Origin: Negativibacillus massiliensis
Lineage (GTDB): Bacteria > Bacillota > Clostridia > Oscillospirales > Ruminococcaceae
DNA: 64,000 nucleotides
Direction: 5' to 3'
NCBI RefSeq assembly: GCF_900148495.1
Contig: NZ_FTRU01000008.1
Coordinates: forward strand, 1,054,001-1,118,000
In this document: in pieces, positions 52,477 through 61,864 of the stretch
Position numbering within the stretch: the stretch's first letter is position 1
Layout of the letters: every line of letters starts with the position of its first letter
The notes under the pieces: generated by a model
Seen by the model: the letters and a program-made list of their open reading frames with translations, nothing else
Told to the model about the DNA's origin: nothing
Database searches by the model: none
Position numbers and translations under genes: made by a program

Positions 52477-53868
52477 TTATTCCGTACTCAATTGAGAGAA
52501 AATTAAGTGCAGATTTCCTGCTTCATCATACTCTGCCTTTATCTGATAACGGGGAAGTTTTTGTTCGATTAATTCCTGCACTGCTGCATCCTGCTCATAA
52601 TTTTCATATACTGGAATCCATTCATCCTTTTCGTCCAGTACACCGCCTGCGCCCAATTTTACATAGCTTACCTGTGCAGTATAACCATCCTCGGTCTGTT
52701 CGATCTGATGAAAATATGGTTCTGTCACAATCGCTCCACCACGATGCGGCGGCGTATAAACTCCCTGCTCCTCATGGTAGGTATAAATTGTCGTATTTTC
52801 ATGGGTACAAGAAACCCCTTCTCCCCAGATTTTCTGGATTGCTGTTTCAATCCATTCCTTCGGCGTAAAGGAATCGTCCATAACGCTGAAAATCAGTGGA
52901 GCAAGAAACTCATCATTCTCTGGATAATCCGGATACAATTCCGGCTGAGAATTACAGGTATAAGTATCTGGTACCATGTGAAATCCTGCATCAAGCTTTA
53001 CCTGATTATCCAGTTTCTGCGGCGATGTATATTCTCCGGTATCTCCGGCAAAAGCAATCAGGGAATAAAGTTCGGGATATTCTTCTATCACGCTTTGGTT
53101 TGATTCCAACACGGTGTCAACCTGCTTTTCTCCCGGATAGGTCATCAGACTGCGCAGTGCTGTAAATTCTTCTTCCGTAATCGGCTGGTTATAAAGCTCA
53201 GGTGCTTCATAATGGCCATATCCATCCTCTTCCAGCGTTACTCCTCCCAGAGAAAACTGCCCGCCATTCAGCAAAAAGCCAGCCTCATAAAGTCCATTAT
53301 TACAAACTGTCGCCGTAATGCTGTTAAGCAATGCCTCTACCGATTCTTGATCGGTTAAAGAAGATTCTGCACTACTATCAGGTGTCAGACTTAAATTTAT
53401 AATGGCAAAACCTTTTTCTATTTTTACATCAGCAAGATCAAGTCCATCTTCCGCTTGATACAAATAACCGATTGCAGTTCGTATGAGCTGTCCCAAGGTA
53501 TCCTGTGGGCTTACCTCATAATAATGAACCGTATACCCCTGCCTTTGAGTATCGTAGACACAAACTTTCCATTCGTTTGGGACATTTCCTGCCGGAAAAA
53601 AAGATTCATTTTGAGTATCATAATCTTCTTCCAGAGCTTTTGCTGTCAGTGCCCCATTTCCCTCGGTGTGTCCCAGCACACCAACATCCAATGGATGAAT
53701 TTCCTGCTGAGTTTCTACATTATTTTCCGTTTCCTGGTCGCTTTCCGCGATCATGGTATCTTCGTTTATCACTTCATTTTCAGAGTCGATCCCTTGTCTG
53801 TGGCAGGCTGACAAAAAAATGGTGGCTGCTAAAGTCAAAATGGCCATTTTCCTGATGGTGTTTTTCAT
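52477..53868 (-). CDS. Lipoprotein with GerMN-like domain
   Basis: About 463 residues from ATG 53868, which follows GGAGGG; the upstream 10 residues of the open frame are not needed. Signal segment AILTLAATIFLSAC includes the lipobox. An Asn/Glu-rich linker (about 25-60) is followed by a section (about 95-220) with WKVCVYDTQRQG, LGQLIRTAIGYL and ATVCNNGLYEAGFLLNGGQ, which has the pattern of GerMN domains known from germination and sporulation lipoproteins. A second half (about 260-463) has no clear match, though its end (AAVQELIEQKLPRYQI) resembles short peptidoglycan- or spore-associated domains. The envelope role is inferred. Confidence 0.7.
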   Translation of the reverse strand: MKNTIRKMAILTLAATIFLSACHRQGIDSENEVINEDTMIAESDQETENNVETQQEIHPLDVGVLGHTEGNGALTAKALEEDYDTQNESFFPAGNVPNEWKVCVYDTQRQGYTVHYYEVSPQDTLGQLIRTAIGYLYQAEDGLDLADVKIEKGFAIINLSLTPDSSAESSLTDQESVEALLNSITATVCNNGLYEAGFLLNGGQFSLGGVTLEEDGYGHYEAPELYNQPITEEEFTALRSLMTYPGEKQVDTVLESNQSVIEEYPELYSLIAFAGDTGEYTSPQKLDNQVKLDAGFHMVPDTYTCNSQPELYPDYPENDEFLAPLIFSVMDDSFTPKEWIETAIQKIWGEGVSCTHENTTIYTYHEEQGVYTPPHRGGAIVTEPYFHQIEQTEDGYTAQVSYVKLGAGGVLDEKDEWIPVYENYEQDAAVQELIEQKLPRYQIKAEYDEAGNLHLIFSQLSTE

Positions 53869-54083
53869 CCTGTCACCCTCCTTTCCGTCGCAAATCAAAT
53901 TTCTTACAAATATCTCTTTTTATTATTTCAGCACGTTCACTTTAAAAAGTCAATAAGTTTTGTCAAAAATACAGTTATTTTTCCTGTAAGATAATTTTGG
54001 AAGAAATATCTGCTGTTTGTATTACTTGGGAATATCAATATCTTGCATGATGCTTTCCGGTATTTTGCTGTGTATTCTTTTTC

Positions 54084-54112
54084 TTGTCTGAGCAAACAAT
54101 AAATGTTACAAT
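54084..54112 (+). promoter_or_regulatory. Promoter of the Y-family polymerase operon
   Basis: TTGTCT-17 nt-TACAAT, followed by AAAGGAGGAG before the TTG start. No clear LexA box was seen. Confidence 0.55.
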
Positions 54113-54136
54113 AAGAAAAGAAAGGAGGAGAAACAA

Positions 54137-55645
54137 TTGGGCAAAAAAATCTACATTGCAATTGATTTAAAATCGTTCTATGCATCAGTGGAGTGCAGAG
54201 AACGAAATTTTGACCCGATGACCACCAATCTTGTGGTTGCAGACGCCAGCCGTACTGAAAAAACCATCTGCCTTGCTGTCTCTCCTTCCCTGAAAGCTTA
54301 TGGGATTCCGGGACGTGCCCGCTTGTTTGAGGTAATTCAGAAGGTTCAGGAAGCAAATGAAAAACGAAAAGCAAAAGCTCCGCACCAACAGTTTACCGGT
54401 TCTTCCTGCGACGACAAAGAACTGAAATCTCATCCGGAACTGGCGATTGACTACCACATCGCCCCACCGCAGATGGCGCATTATATCAAAATCAGCGCAC
54501 AAATCTACAAGATTTATCTCAAATATATCGCTGCGGAGGATATCCATGTTTACTCCATCGATGAGGTGTTTATGGATGTCACCAATTATCTTGCGATGTA
54601 TCAGCTTTCTGCCCGGGAACTTGCCATGAAAATCATTCTGGATGTGCTGGAAACCACTGGTATCACTGCCACCGCCGGTATTGGACCAAATCTTTATCTG
54701 TGCAAGGTCGCGCTGGATATCGGAGCAAAGCACATCAAGCCGGACAAAAATGGGGTCCGAATTGCAGAACTTGACGAGATGAGCTACCGCCAATCTCTGT
54801 GGACCCATCAGCCTATCACCGACTTCTGGCGGGTCGGACGCGGGTATGCCAAACGTCTTGCCGAATATGGAATGTACACTATGGGAGATGTTGCCCGCTG
54901 CTCCATCGGAAAGGACACTGACTACCGAAACGAAGAGCTGCTATATAAGCTCTTTGGCATCAATGCCGAGCTGCTCATTGACCACGCCTGGGGATGGGAG
55001 CCGTGTACCATTGCAGACATCAAGGCATATCGTCCGGAGAATAACAGCATCTGCTCCGGACAGGTTTTGCCATGTCCTTATGACTATGAAAAAACCAGGC
55101 TGGTCGTTCGAGAAATGGCAGATTCCATGGCACTGGGACTGGTGGACAAGGCCTGTGTTACCAATCAGCTTGTCCTTACCATCGGCTATGATTCGGAAAA
55201 TCTCAAAAAAGGGTATCGCGGTGATATTACGATTGATCGATATGGTCGTCCAATCCCCAAACATGCACACGGCACCATCAATCTTGATGCCTTCTCTTCT
55301 TCTGCCAGAAAAATTGTAGACGCTGCGTTGACTCTGTACGACCGCATTATGGATTCAGAGCTAACCGTTCGTCGTCTGAGTCTCACCGCCAATCATGTAA
55401 TCAGTGAAACCGCTATTCCTTCCAAACAGATCTGTGAGCAGCTTGATCTCTTTACCGACTACGCTGCTATCGAAAAGCAGCAGCAAGAGGAAAAAGAACA
55501 GCTAGAACAGGAAAAGAAGATTCAGAAAACCATGCTGTCTATCCAGAAAAAATTTGGAAAAAATGCCATCCTCAAGGGGACTAATCTCAAGGATGGCGCA
55601 ACAGCCAAAGACCGAAATCAGAAGATTGGAGGACACCGGGCATGA
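54137..55645 (+). CDS. Y-family DNA polymerase (UmuC/UvrX-like)
   Basis: 502 residues from a TTG start with a strong AAAGGAGGAG. The N-terminal DLKSFYASVECRER holds the first catalytic Asp, and VYSIDEVFMDVT is the second Asp/Glu site. TAGIGPNLYLCKVALDIGAK is the helix that Y-family polymerases use to hold the template. The little-finger part and a Lys/Gln/Glu-rich coiled tail (about 455-502) follow. It copies past DNA lesions with low fidelity. The next gene, overlapping by 4 nt, encodes its common YolD-like partner. Firmicute copies often travel on plasmids and integrated elements. Confidence 0.93.
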   Translation: MGKKIYIAIDLKSFYASVECRERNFDPMTTNLVVADASRTEKTICLAVSPSLKAYGIPGRARLFEVIQKVQEANEKRKAKAPHQQFTGSSCDDKELKSHPELAIDYHIAPPQMAHYIKISAQIYKIYLKYIAAEDIHVYSIDEVFMDVTNYLAMYQLSARELAMKIILDVLETTGITATAGIGPNLYLCKVALDIGAKHIKPDKNGVRIAELDEMSYRQSLWTHQPITDFWRVGRGYAKRLAEYGMYTMGDVARCSIGKDTDYRNEELLYKLFGINAELLIDHAWGWEPCTIADIKAYRPENNSICSGQVLPCPYDYEKTRLVVREMADSMALGLVDKACVTNQLVLTIGYDSENLKKGYRGDITIDRYGRPIPKHAHGTINLDAFSSSARKIVDAALTLYDRIMDSELTVRRLSLTANHVISETAIPSKQICEQLDLFTDYAAIEKQQQEEKEQLEQEKKIQKTMLSIQKKFGKNAILKGTNLKDGATAKDRNQKIGGHRA

Positions 55646-56064
55646 AGCATCCATACGAAGATATTATCCATCTTCCGCATCCAACCTCAAAAAAACATCC
55701 CAGGATGTCTATTCATGACCGCGCAGCACAGTTTGCTCCCTTTGCTGCACTAAGAGGATACGACACTGCCATCCAAAATGCCGGAAAACAGGTGATTCAA
55801 AAACCGGAACTGGATGAAGATTCCCTGATGAGGCTTCAGCAGAAACAATTTATTCTGATAGAACAGCAGGAACAGCATCCCCTGATCGAAGTAACCTATT
55901 TTCAGCAGGGGCCTTCCAATCAAAGCGGATGTTATCTTACGGTACAGGGTAATTTTAAAAGAGTGGATGAGTATAAGCAGGAATTGGTTCTTACTGATCA
56001 CACTGTGATTCCTCTGGATGATATTCTTGCAATTGATGGCGAAATTTTTAAATCTATCCTGTAA
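55642..56064 (+). CDS. YolD-like protein
   Basis: 140 residues with MSIHDRAAQFAPFAALRGYD near residue 22, a hallmark of the small YolD-like proteins found beside Y-family polymerases. The C-terminal half is beta-rich (YFQQGPSNQSGCYLTVQG, then PLDDILAIDGEIF). The start overlaps the polymerase stop by 4 nt, so the two are coupled. It is probably an accessory subunit with a UmuD-like role; the mechanism is not established. Confidence 0.88.
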   Translation: MKHPYEDIIHLPHPTSKKHPRMSIHDRAAQFAPFAALRGYDTAIQNAGKQVIQKPELDEDSLMRLQQKQFILIEQQEQHPLIEVTYFQQGPSNQSGCYLTVQGNFKRVDEYKQELVLTDHTVIPLDDILAIDGEIFKSIL

Positions 56065-56066
56065 CG

Positions 56067-56093
56067 AAAAAAGCCGGCGTCTGCCGGCTTTTT
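56067..56093. terminator. Terminator after the polymerase operon
   Basis: AAAAAAGCCGGC / GCCGGCTTTTT stem immediately after the YolD-like stop; it also serves the convergent acetyltransferase gene. Confidence 0.9.
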
Positions 56094-56109
56094 CAATGGG
56101 TGATATTTG

Positions 56110-56625
56110 TTATCGATCTTCTCTGTCAAGTTCAAAAACCAGATGCGGCATTTCCTCTCCATGATAGATCTTGATAAAAGATCCCGTTTCCTTCATCCCA
56201 ATTCGTTTTGCAACTGCAATGGATTCTGTGTTCATTGGGCGAATGTCGCAGATCAGTTTCTCTACCCCCATTGTCTCAAACGCATACTCTGCCATTGCTT
56301 TTGCTCCTTCGGTTGCATATCCACATCCGCGCGCATCACCGTTTAAGATATAACCGATTCCCCAAACGTCCTTTCCTTCTATGTTTTCTCTTAAAATGCC
56401 AATCTGTCCGACCACTGCACCGGTCTCCTTCTGGATTGCCAGAAGATAATCGATACCGTGATCCTGGTACCCTTTTTTTCGTCTCTCAATCCATGCCCGG
56501 ACATCATCATCCGAAAAATAATGTCCCCAGATTCTGCGAACTCCTTCATCCCGCATCATCTTCGCAATGACATCAAAATCATCATCTTCTACTTTTCGAA
56601 AAATAAGGCGTTTTGATTCCAGCAT
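56110..56625 (-). CDS. GNAT-family N-acetyltransferase
   Basis: About 171 residues from ATG 56625, which has GGAGGG 5-6 nt before it; the open frame upstream to 56676 is unlikely. It shows RLIFRKVEDDDF at the start, the acetyl-CoA-binding segment RGCGYATEGAKAMAEYAF, and MNTESIAVAKRIGMKETG near the end, as in RimJ/RimL-type acetyltransferases. The substrate is unknown; ribosomal protein or antibiotic targets are common in the family. Confidence 0.92.
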   Translation of the reverse strand: MLESKRLIFRKVEDDDFDVIAKMMRDEGVRRIWGHYFSDDDVRAWIERRKKGYQDHGIDYLLAIQKETGAVVGQIGILRENIEGKDVWGIGYILNGDARGCGYATEGAKAMAEYAFETMGVEKLICDIRPMNTESIAVAKRIGMKETGSFIKIYHGEEMPHLVFELDREDR

Positions 56626-56656
56626 AATTTCCCTCCATCCTTTAACTGATGCCGTT

Positions 56657-56911
56657 TTATGCACCGAAAAATCCACTCAGACCAATTGCAACAAGAACAA
56701 TACCGACAACACGAATGCTCTTTTCGATATTATCCAGATTTGCATTTACCGAAAGATCTGGATAAACCGGATTGAGCACAAACATAAGTCCGGACACAAT
56801 CCATCCTAAGTTAAAGAAAATTCCCTGCTTTAACAGGATTGAAAGCAGAAAGGTGCCGAGCAGAACAATTGCTGTCGTGATAATCTGTTGTTTAAAGGTA
56901 AATTTAATCAT
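56657..56911 (-). CDS. Small hypothetical membrane protein
   Basis: 84 residues with three hydrophobic helices (about 9-27, 30-47 and 65-82) and a short central loop NPVYPDLSVNANLDN. There is no known motif. AGGG lies before the ATG, and it probably shares a transcript with the acetyltransferase 32 nt downstream. Function unknown. Confidence 0.65.
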   Translation of the reverse strand: MIKFTFKQQIITTAIVLLGTFLLSILLKQGIFFNLGWIVSGLMFVLNPVYPDLSVNANLDNIEKSIRVVGIVLVAIGLSGFFGA

Positions 56912-57012
56912 CTTTTTTTCCCTCGCAAAAATGAAAATTGTTTTGGTTTTATTATATCATGAAATCTTTCTTTTTAAAACGACAAATTCCAAAAGAATCT
57001 TCTTCTGTCAAT

Positions 57013-57052
57013 AAAAAAGTCCTGCCGACCAATTAGCCAGCAGGACTTTTTT
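57013..57052. terminator. Bidirectional terminator
   Basis: AAAAAGTCCTGC / GCAGGACTTTTTT stem with a 14-nt loop; it lies downstream of the ABC exporter gene on the minus strand. Confidence 0.9.
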
Positions 57053-57065
57053 ATATCTCTTTTAT

Positions 57066-58658
57066 TTACAGTTTTATAATTTCATCAAAACGGTTAAGGT
57101 AATCCTCTGCCCAGTTATGGGATATCACAATGCGGGTGATTCCCTTGTGGTTAAAGATAAAGTTGTCGATCAAAGCTGCATTCTCAGGGTCAAGACCTGT
57201 GGTAGGCTCGTCGAAAATCAAAATCTCAGGTTTTCTAAGCATGGTGCGGGCAATGTTGATACGCTGGCGTTCACCACCGGAAATATTATCGCCAAAATCC
57301 CCAAGAGGAACATCCCCAACTTGTTTAGCCAAGGCTGTTAAGTTTAGATCACTCAGCAAGTTTTTGTACTCGTCGGAATCTTCCTTTGGATTACCGCTGA
57401 ACATGGTGATATTGTCATAGAAGGTGGCATTGAACAGGTATGGCGTTTGTGTGATAATTCCAATCTTTGAATAGATCTCATTTTCGGAAAGCTTTTTGAT
57501 ATTTTGACCACCCAATAAAATATCGCCCTCATAGTTGTCGAAATATCTTAGCAGCAGCTTAAACATGGTGGACTTGCCGCTTCCGCTTTCACCGACCACG
57601 GCATAACATCCGCCTTGACGAAATGTATGGCTGAATCTATCGTAAAGTTTCTTTTCGCCAAAGGAAAAGGATACATCTTCATAGGAAATATCCGTCGGTG
57701 CAGCTAATGGAATACCGCTATCATCCGGGATCGGCAGATTTCTTTGTTTTTGCAGTTTCTCAACGACATCTTTGCTGGAACGAATGGTAATAACATAATC
57801 CGTGATATTGGTAAAGGCATTCGAAAGGCTTGTAAAGTAGTTGGAGGCTGAAAACAGCATACCGGCTGCAACAAGTCCATGTACTGCCAAATAGCCGCCA
57901 ACACCCAGGCATACGATATTGGAAAGTCCGGCTACGGACATAAGGGTCTGGAAGCTCATCGTACTTACAAAACCAAACTTACGGAAATATTTCTGACGAT
58001 TTTCGCTGGCATGATCATGTCTGGCTTGAAAGTCATCCGCACCGTTTCCTGTACGAATCACCTCATAACCCTCGATTGTTTCCTTTAAAACATTGGTGTA
58101 TTGTTCCGTAGCAGCGGAATACTCCCCTCTCAGCTTTTTCTCTATGGTTGCAAAAGGTTTGATCGCTACCATTGGAATGATAGCCATTGCAAGAGCTGCC
58201 ACCAACAGCCAAATATGTAATGTCCACAACACGTAAGCTGAGGAAATAATCGCAAAAACGGATGAAAACAAATAGGGGAATACTCCCAGATAATCGTTTT
58301 TATACATTGTCATATCTGTCGACATGAGGTTTAAATAAAATGCATCATTCTCACCACGAAAGCTTTGCAAGGGACGTTTCAGGATATTTTTTATGATCTC
58401 GCTTTTCATGGTCATTTCACCATTAGAGAGATAGGCAAATCTTGTGTAGGTGGCAGTAGCAACTTCCAGATAAGACAGCAATGCCAATCCGAAAGCCGCA
58501 GCCACTGCCCAACCCATTTTGCGCAGATCGCCGTTTGTGGCAAACTCAATGATCTTACCATTTGTATAGACCATTACCGCTATGATTACCGACTCCAATG
58601 CGTAAAGGATACAGGTTAGAACCATCAATATTTTCCCTTTTTGAGACAATGTTTTCAT
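57066..58658 (-). CDS. ABC exporter (fused TM and ATPase domains)
   Basis: 530 residues with a six-helix exporter domain (about 1-300) and an ATPase with Walker A GESGSGKST, signature ISGGERQRINIARTML and Walker B ILIFDEPTT. It has the length and plan of peptide- or drug-exporting half transporters, presumably a homodimer as no partner is adjacent. AAGGAAG lies before the ATG. Directly upstream is a 39-bp palindrome, and farther up an Rgg/PlcR-like regulator on the same strand, which together suggest controlled export, possibly of a signalling or bacteriocin-like peptide. The substrate is unknown. Confidence 0.9.
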   Translation of the reverse strand: MKTLSQKGKILMVLTCILYALESVIIAVMVYTNGKIIEFATNGDLRKMGWAVAAAFGLALLSYLEVATATYTRFAYLSNGEMTMKSEIIKNILKRPLQSFRGENDAFYLNLMSTDMTMYKNDYLGVFPYLFSSVFAIISSAYVLWTLHIWLLVAALAMAIIPMVAIKPFATIEKKLRGEYSAATEQYTNVLKETIEGYEVIRTGNGADDFQARHDHASENRQKYFRKFGFVSTMSFQTLMSVAGLSNIVCLGVGGYLAVHGLVAAGMLFSASNYFTSLSNAFTNITDYVITIRSSKDVVEKLQKQRNLPIPDDSGIPLAAPTDISYEDVSFSFGEKKLYDRFSHTFRQGGCYAVVGESGSGKSTMFKLLLRYFDNYEGDILLGGQNIKKLSENEIYSKIGIITQTPYLFNATFYDNITMFSGNPKEDSDEYKNLLSDLNLTALAKQVGDVPLGDFGDNISGGERQRINIARTMLRKPEILIFDEPTTGLDPENAALIDNFIFNHKGITRIVISHNWAEDYLNRFDEIIKL

Positions 58659-58693
58659 CTGTAAACTTCCTTCCCGTAGTTAATATTTTCTCT

Positions 58694-58732
58694 TTAAGAT
58701 ATATTAAATTAAAATAATTTAATATATCTTAA
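58694..58732. promoter_or_regulatory. 39-bp AT-rich perfect palindrome before the ABC exporter
   Basis: Arms of 18 nt (TTAAGATATATTAAATTA and its complement) around a central AAA. It lies 36-75 nt upstream of the exporter start and just downstream of an extended -10 element (TGGTATAAT at about 58752-58760, minus strand). Size and place fit a repressor operator; no T-run follows, so it is not a normal terminator. Confidence 0.7.
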
Positions 58733-58935
58733 GAATTATACATTCTTTTTTATTATACCACATTCTAATAAAAAAGAAATATCATATTATGAAAGTTTTC
58801 CATATAAACCTTCTTGTTTCGCTGTACAATCTTCTCAGACAGCCTCATGTTCTTCCTTTTAAAATGGTGTATGCAGCTTCATTGTTATATCTCTTTTACT
58901 GAATTGTTTTTGTTGTTTCTAGTATATTCTAGTCC

Positions 58936-58993
58936 AATTAAAAAGGACATAGCATTCTACGCAATTTTTTGTGTGTAAAATACTATGTCCTTA
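58936..58993 (-). terminator. Terminator downstream of the Rgg-like regulator
   Basis: AAGGACATAG and CTATGTCCTT pair around a partly paired loop and are followed by TTTTTAATT on the minus strand. The stretch 58733-58935 before it contains the exporter promoter but no gene I trust. Confidence 0.75.
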
Positions 58994-59109
58994 TAAAAAA
59001 TCCAATTCCTATTACCCTCTATATTATTACGCCTTTGTCTGCAAATTCAATCAGCATAGAAATCATTTCAGTTGAAAATTTCTCTTCACGATGGAGACAG
59101 CGATGTTTA

Positions 59110-60036
59110 TTATAGAATGTCAATATTAAAAAACTCTTTTAAATTTTTCTTGCCTAATTCTATATTTATATCATCATGTAAAACACTATAGATATAAAAT
59201 GATTGATAAAAGTATTTTTTGCTTTCTTCCAATCTTCCTTCAGCATGAAAAGCGTGTCCTAACACCGACAATAAACCACCTAAACAAGAAGTGCATCTTT
59301 CTTCTATAGATACTTCTAACCCTAGATTAGCAGCAGCTATCGATTCTTTATACCTTTTTTCTAAATACAAACTGCGTGAGCAATTATATGAAATTAAAAT
59401 GACCAGCCCATTTGCTTCTTTTAAATTCATCAAATGTTTTTCTATGTATTTTAGCAATTGATTATAAACATCAATTGCTTTTTTATTTTCTCCCGCATCT
59501 GAATAATTTAATGCAATTTGATTTATGATTTTTATTTCTTCTACTGTATAATAATTTTTGTCAATTTCTTCTATATCAAACTTTGGAACGGTTAAATAAA
59601 GAGCTTCAAACAACATTTTTTCTTTTTCGTCAAACGTATATGGTCGAATATCTTCTCCATCCAGATAACCCAAAGCGACTTTTGATCTTAAAATAAATTG
59701 CCTGATCAGGTGATCATCCTCTGAAACGATTTCTTCTAATTTTTCTAAATATTGCAGTCCATCTCTGTTATTATTAGAAACATTACTGGAAATAACCTGG
59801 GATTGCAAATTTGAAATTTCCAGTTCGTTTCTACTAAGCAAAGCATAGTAACGATCTCCTGGTAAATCCAATCGCTGTAACAAAGCATCTAATTTATTTT
59901 TAGCTGGTACCTGTTTACCACTTTCAATTCTGGAAATTGTAGATGGTTCACAAATGCCTTCACACAATTCTTCCTGTGTCAGTCCTAATTCTTTTCTTTT
60001 TCTTTTGATAACCTCTCCTATAAATAGCTCCTTCAA
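59110..60036 (-). CDS. Rgg/PlcR-like transcriptional regulator (HTH + TPR-like)
   Basis: 308 residues. The N-terminal XRE-type helix-turn-helix is clear (residues 1-65; LGLTQEELCEGICEPSTISR and IESGKQVPA). The remaining 240 residues are helical repeats of TPR type, as in Rgg, PlcR and related regulators that bind small exported peptides. TTG is the best start (60036), with AGAGAGG about 10 nt upstream. It is transcribed toward the ABC exporter and has its own terminator. A quorum-sensing role with an exported peptide is possible but no peptide gene is obvious; it could also act only on its own neighbours. Confidence 0.88.
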   Translation of the reverse strand: MKELFIGEVIKRKRKELGLTQEELCEGICEPSTISRIESGKQVPAKNKLDALLQRLDLPGDRYYALLSRNELEISNLQSQVISSNVSNNNRDGLQYLEKLEEIVSEDDHLIRQFILRSKVALGYLDGEDIRPYTFDEKEKMLFEALYLTVPKFDIEEIDKNYYTVEEIKIINQIALNYSDAGENKKAIDVYNQLLKYIEKHLMNLKEANGLVILISYNCSRSLYLEKRYKESIAAANLGLEVSIEERCTSCLGGLLSVLGHAFHAEGRLEESKKYFYQSFYIYSVLHDDINIELGKKNLKEFFNIDIL

Positions 60037-60131
60037 CCTTATCTACCTCTCTGCTACATAATGTCTTTTTCTCGTCGAATATTATCCTAAGTTTATACTT
60101 CTATATTTTTATTGATGTTGGATATGAAAGA

Positions 60132-60160
60132 TTTATAATGTGCTCATATCTGCTTGTCAC
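60132..60160 (-). promoter_or_regulatory. Promoter of the Rgg-like regulator
   Basis: Minus strand GTGACA-17 nt-TATAAA about 100 nt upstream of the start. The remaining bases to 60333 contain only a 13-codon plus-strand frame (60209-60250). Confidence 0.5.
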
Positions 60161-60333
60161 ACATTATACCCCTTTATTTTTCTATATAAATTTAAGGCGG
60201 GTATTATCATGAATAGACCTCGTTTACGCTGTACATTTATTTTTAGCTGAAAATTTATATCGTTATTATAACACAACCCTTAGAATTTATCATTATAAAA
60301 TATAAACTAGCAGAGATAAAGAAGTTAGTAGAT

Positions 60334-60367
60334 AAAAAAAGAGCGGCTATAATAGCCGCTCTTTTTT
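60334..60367. terminator. Terminator after nfnB
   Basis: AAAGAGCGGCTAT / ATAGCCGCTCTTT stem with A- and T-runs; on the minus strand it ends the nfn transcript about 105 nt after the stop. Confidence 0.88.
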
Positions 60368-60472
60368 ATGTTATGATATCCCGGTTCTAACATGATTTAT
60401 TGTTATGTACTCGTGGTATACCAACATATCCCATAGTAAAATTTTACTGATAACTATGTGATTTATTAAATT

Positions 60473-61864
60473 TTATTTCTTGTTCTGAATGTATTCATCG
60501 ATGGAAGCAGCAGCTGTTTTACCTGCACCCATAGCGAGAATTACGGTAGCAGCGCCTGTTACAGCGTCACCGCCAGCGTAAACGCCTTCACGGGTGGTAG
60601 CCATGTTCTCATCAGCGATCAGACAACCATGTTTGTTTGCTTCCAGACCTTTGGTTGTGGTTCTGATCAGTGGGTTTGGAGAAGTACCCAGAGACATGAT
60701 AACAGTATCAACTGGGATCTCGTAGTTGGAACCTTCAACTGGGATTGGACGACGACGACCGGAAGCGTCTGGCTCGCCCAGTTCCATCTTGATGCACTCG
60801 ATTGCTCTAACGTTGCCGTTTTCGTCGCCGAGGATCTTAACTGGGTTGGTCTGAAGAACGAACTCGATGCCTTCTTCTTTTGCATGATGAACTTCTTCTT
60901 TACGAGCTGGCAGCTCAGCTTCAGAACGTCTGTAGATGATGTATACGTGCTCAGCACCCAGTCTCATAGCGCTTCTTGCAGCGTCCATTGCAACGTTACC
61001 GCCGCCAACAACTGCTACGGATTTGCCTTTGCGGATTGGGGTGTCGTATTCATCCAGATATGCTTTCATGAGGTTGATTCTGGTGAGGAATTCGTTTGCG
61101 GAAGAAACGCCAACGAGGTCTTCGCCTTCGATACCCATGAACATTGGCAGACCAGCACCGGAACCTACGAATACAGCTTCAAAGCCCATATCGTTTACCA
61201 GCTCATCGATAGAGAGAACTTTACCGATAACCATGTTGGTCATAACTTTTACGCCCATTTTTTCCAGGCCTTCAACTTCCTTCTGTACAATTGCTTTTGG
61301 AAGTCTGAATTCAGGAATACCATAAACCAGAACGCCGCCTGCTTTGTGGAAAGCTTCGAAGATGGTTACATCGTAGCCTTTCTTAGCAAGGTCGCCAGCA
61401 CAGGTCAGACCTGCAGGGCCTGCACCGATAACAGCAACTTTGTGACCGTTGGAAACTGGTTTTTCGATCTCATGTTTGCCATTCTTCATATCCCAATCAG
61501 CAGCAAATCTTTCCAGACGGCCGATTGCAACTGGCTCACCTTTGATGCCGCGTACACATTTTGCTTCACACTGTGTTTCCTGTGGGCAAACACGTCCGCA
61601 AACTGCTGGCAGAGCGCTTGTTTCTTTGATTGCAGAGCAAGCATCAGCAAATTTGCCCTGAGCAATCAGGCTGATGAATTTTGGAATCTGTACGTTTACT
61701 GGGCAGCCGCTTACACATGGCATGTGTTTGCAGTTGAGGCAGCGCTGTGCTTCCTCGATTGCCATTTCTTCGGTATATCCGTAAGAAACTTCTTCAAAGT
61801 TTCTAGCTCTTACTTTTGGGTCCTGCTCCGGCATAGGGAGTTTTGTCATACACATATTAGGCAT
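60473..61864 (-). CDS. nfnB: NfnB-type / glutamate-synthase small-subunit-like oxidoreductase
   Basis: About 463 residues. The N-terminal Fe-S region has CLNCKHMPCVSGCPV. The FAD-binding GAGPAGLTCAGDL (about 150) and the NADPH-binding GGGNVAMDAARSA (about 290) follow, ending with a GGDAVTGAATVILAMGAGK FAD segment. As a pair with the adjacent FAD/NAD protein it matches clostridial NfnAB, which couples NADH and reduced ferredoxin to make NADPH. The ATG at 61864, after GAGAGGTG, overlaps the nfnA stop by 8 nt. Regular codon use and higher GC fit strong expression. The same protein type alone would be called gltD, but no large glutamate synthase subunit is here. Confidence 0.92.
   Translation of the reverse strand: MPNMCMTKLPMPEQDPKVRARNFEEVSYGYTEEMAIEEAQRCLNCKHMPCVSGCPVNVQIPKFISLIAQGKFADACSAIKETSALPAVCGRVCPQETQCEAKCVRGIKGEPVAIGRLERFAADWDMKNGKHEIEKPVSNGHKVAVIGAGPAGLTCAGDLAKKGYDVTIFEAFHKAGGVLVYGIPEFRLPKAIVQKEVEGLEKMGVKVMTNMVIGKVLSIDELVNDMGFEAVFVGSGAGLPMFMGIEGEDLVGVSSANEFLTRINLMKAYLDEYDTPIRKGKSVAVVGGGNVAMDAARSAMRLGAEHVYIIYRRSEAELPARKEEVHHAKEEGIEFVLQTNPVKILGDENGNVRAIECIKMELGEPDASGRRRPIPVEGSNYEIPVDTVIMSLGTSPNPLIRTTTKGLEANKHGCLIADENMATTREGVYAGGDAVTGAATVILAMGAGKTAAASIDEYIQNKK

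Noticed and set aside
54185-54808. Minus-strand open frame of 207 codons.
   Set aside because: Antisense to the Y-family polymerase gene.
58790-58903. 37-codon plus-strand frame MKVFHINLL... near the exporter as a possible signal peptide.
   Set aside because: No proper ribosome site and no charged leader followed by a cleavage site; it also faces away from the regulator.
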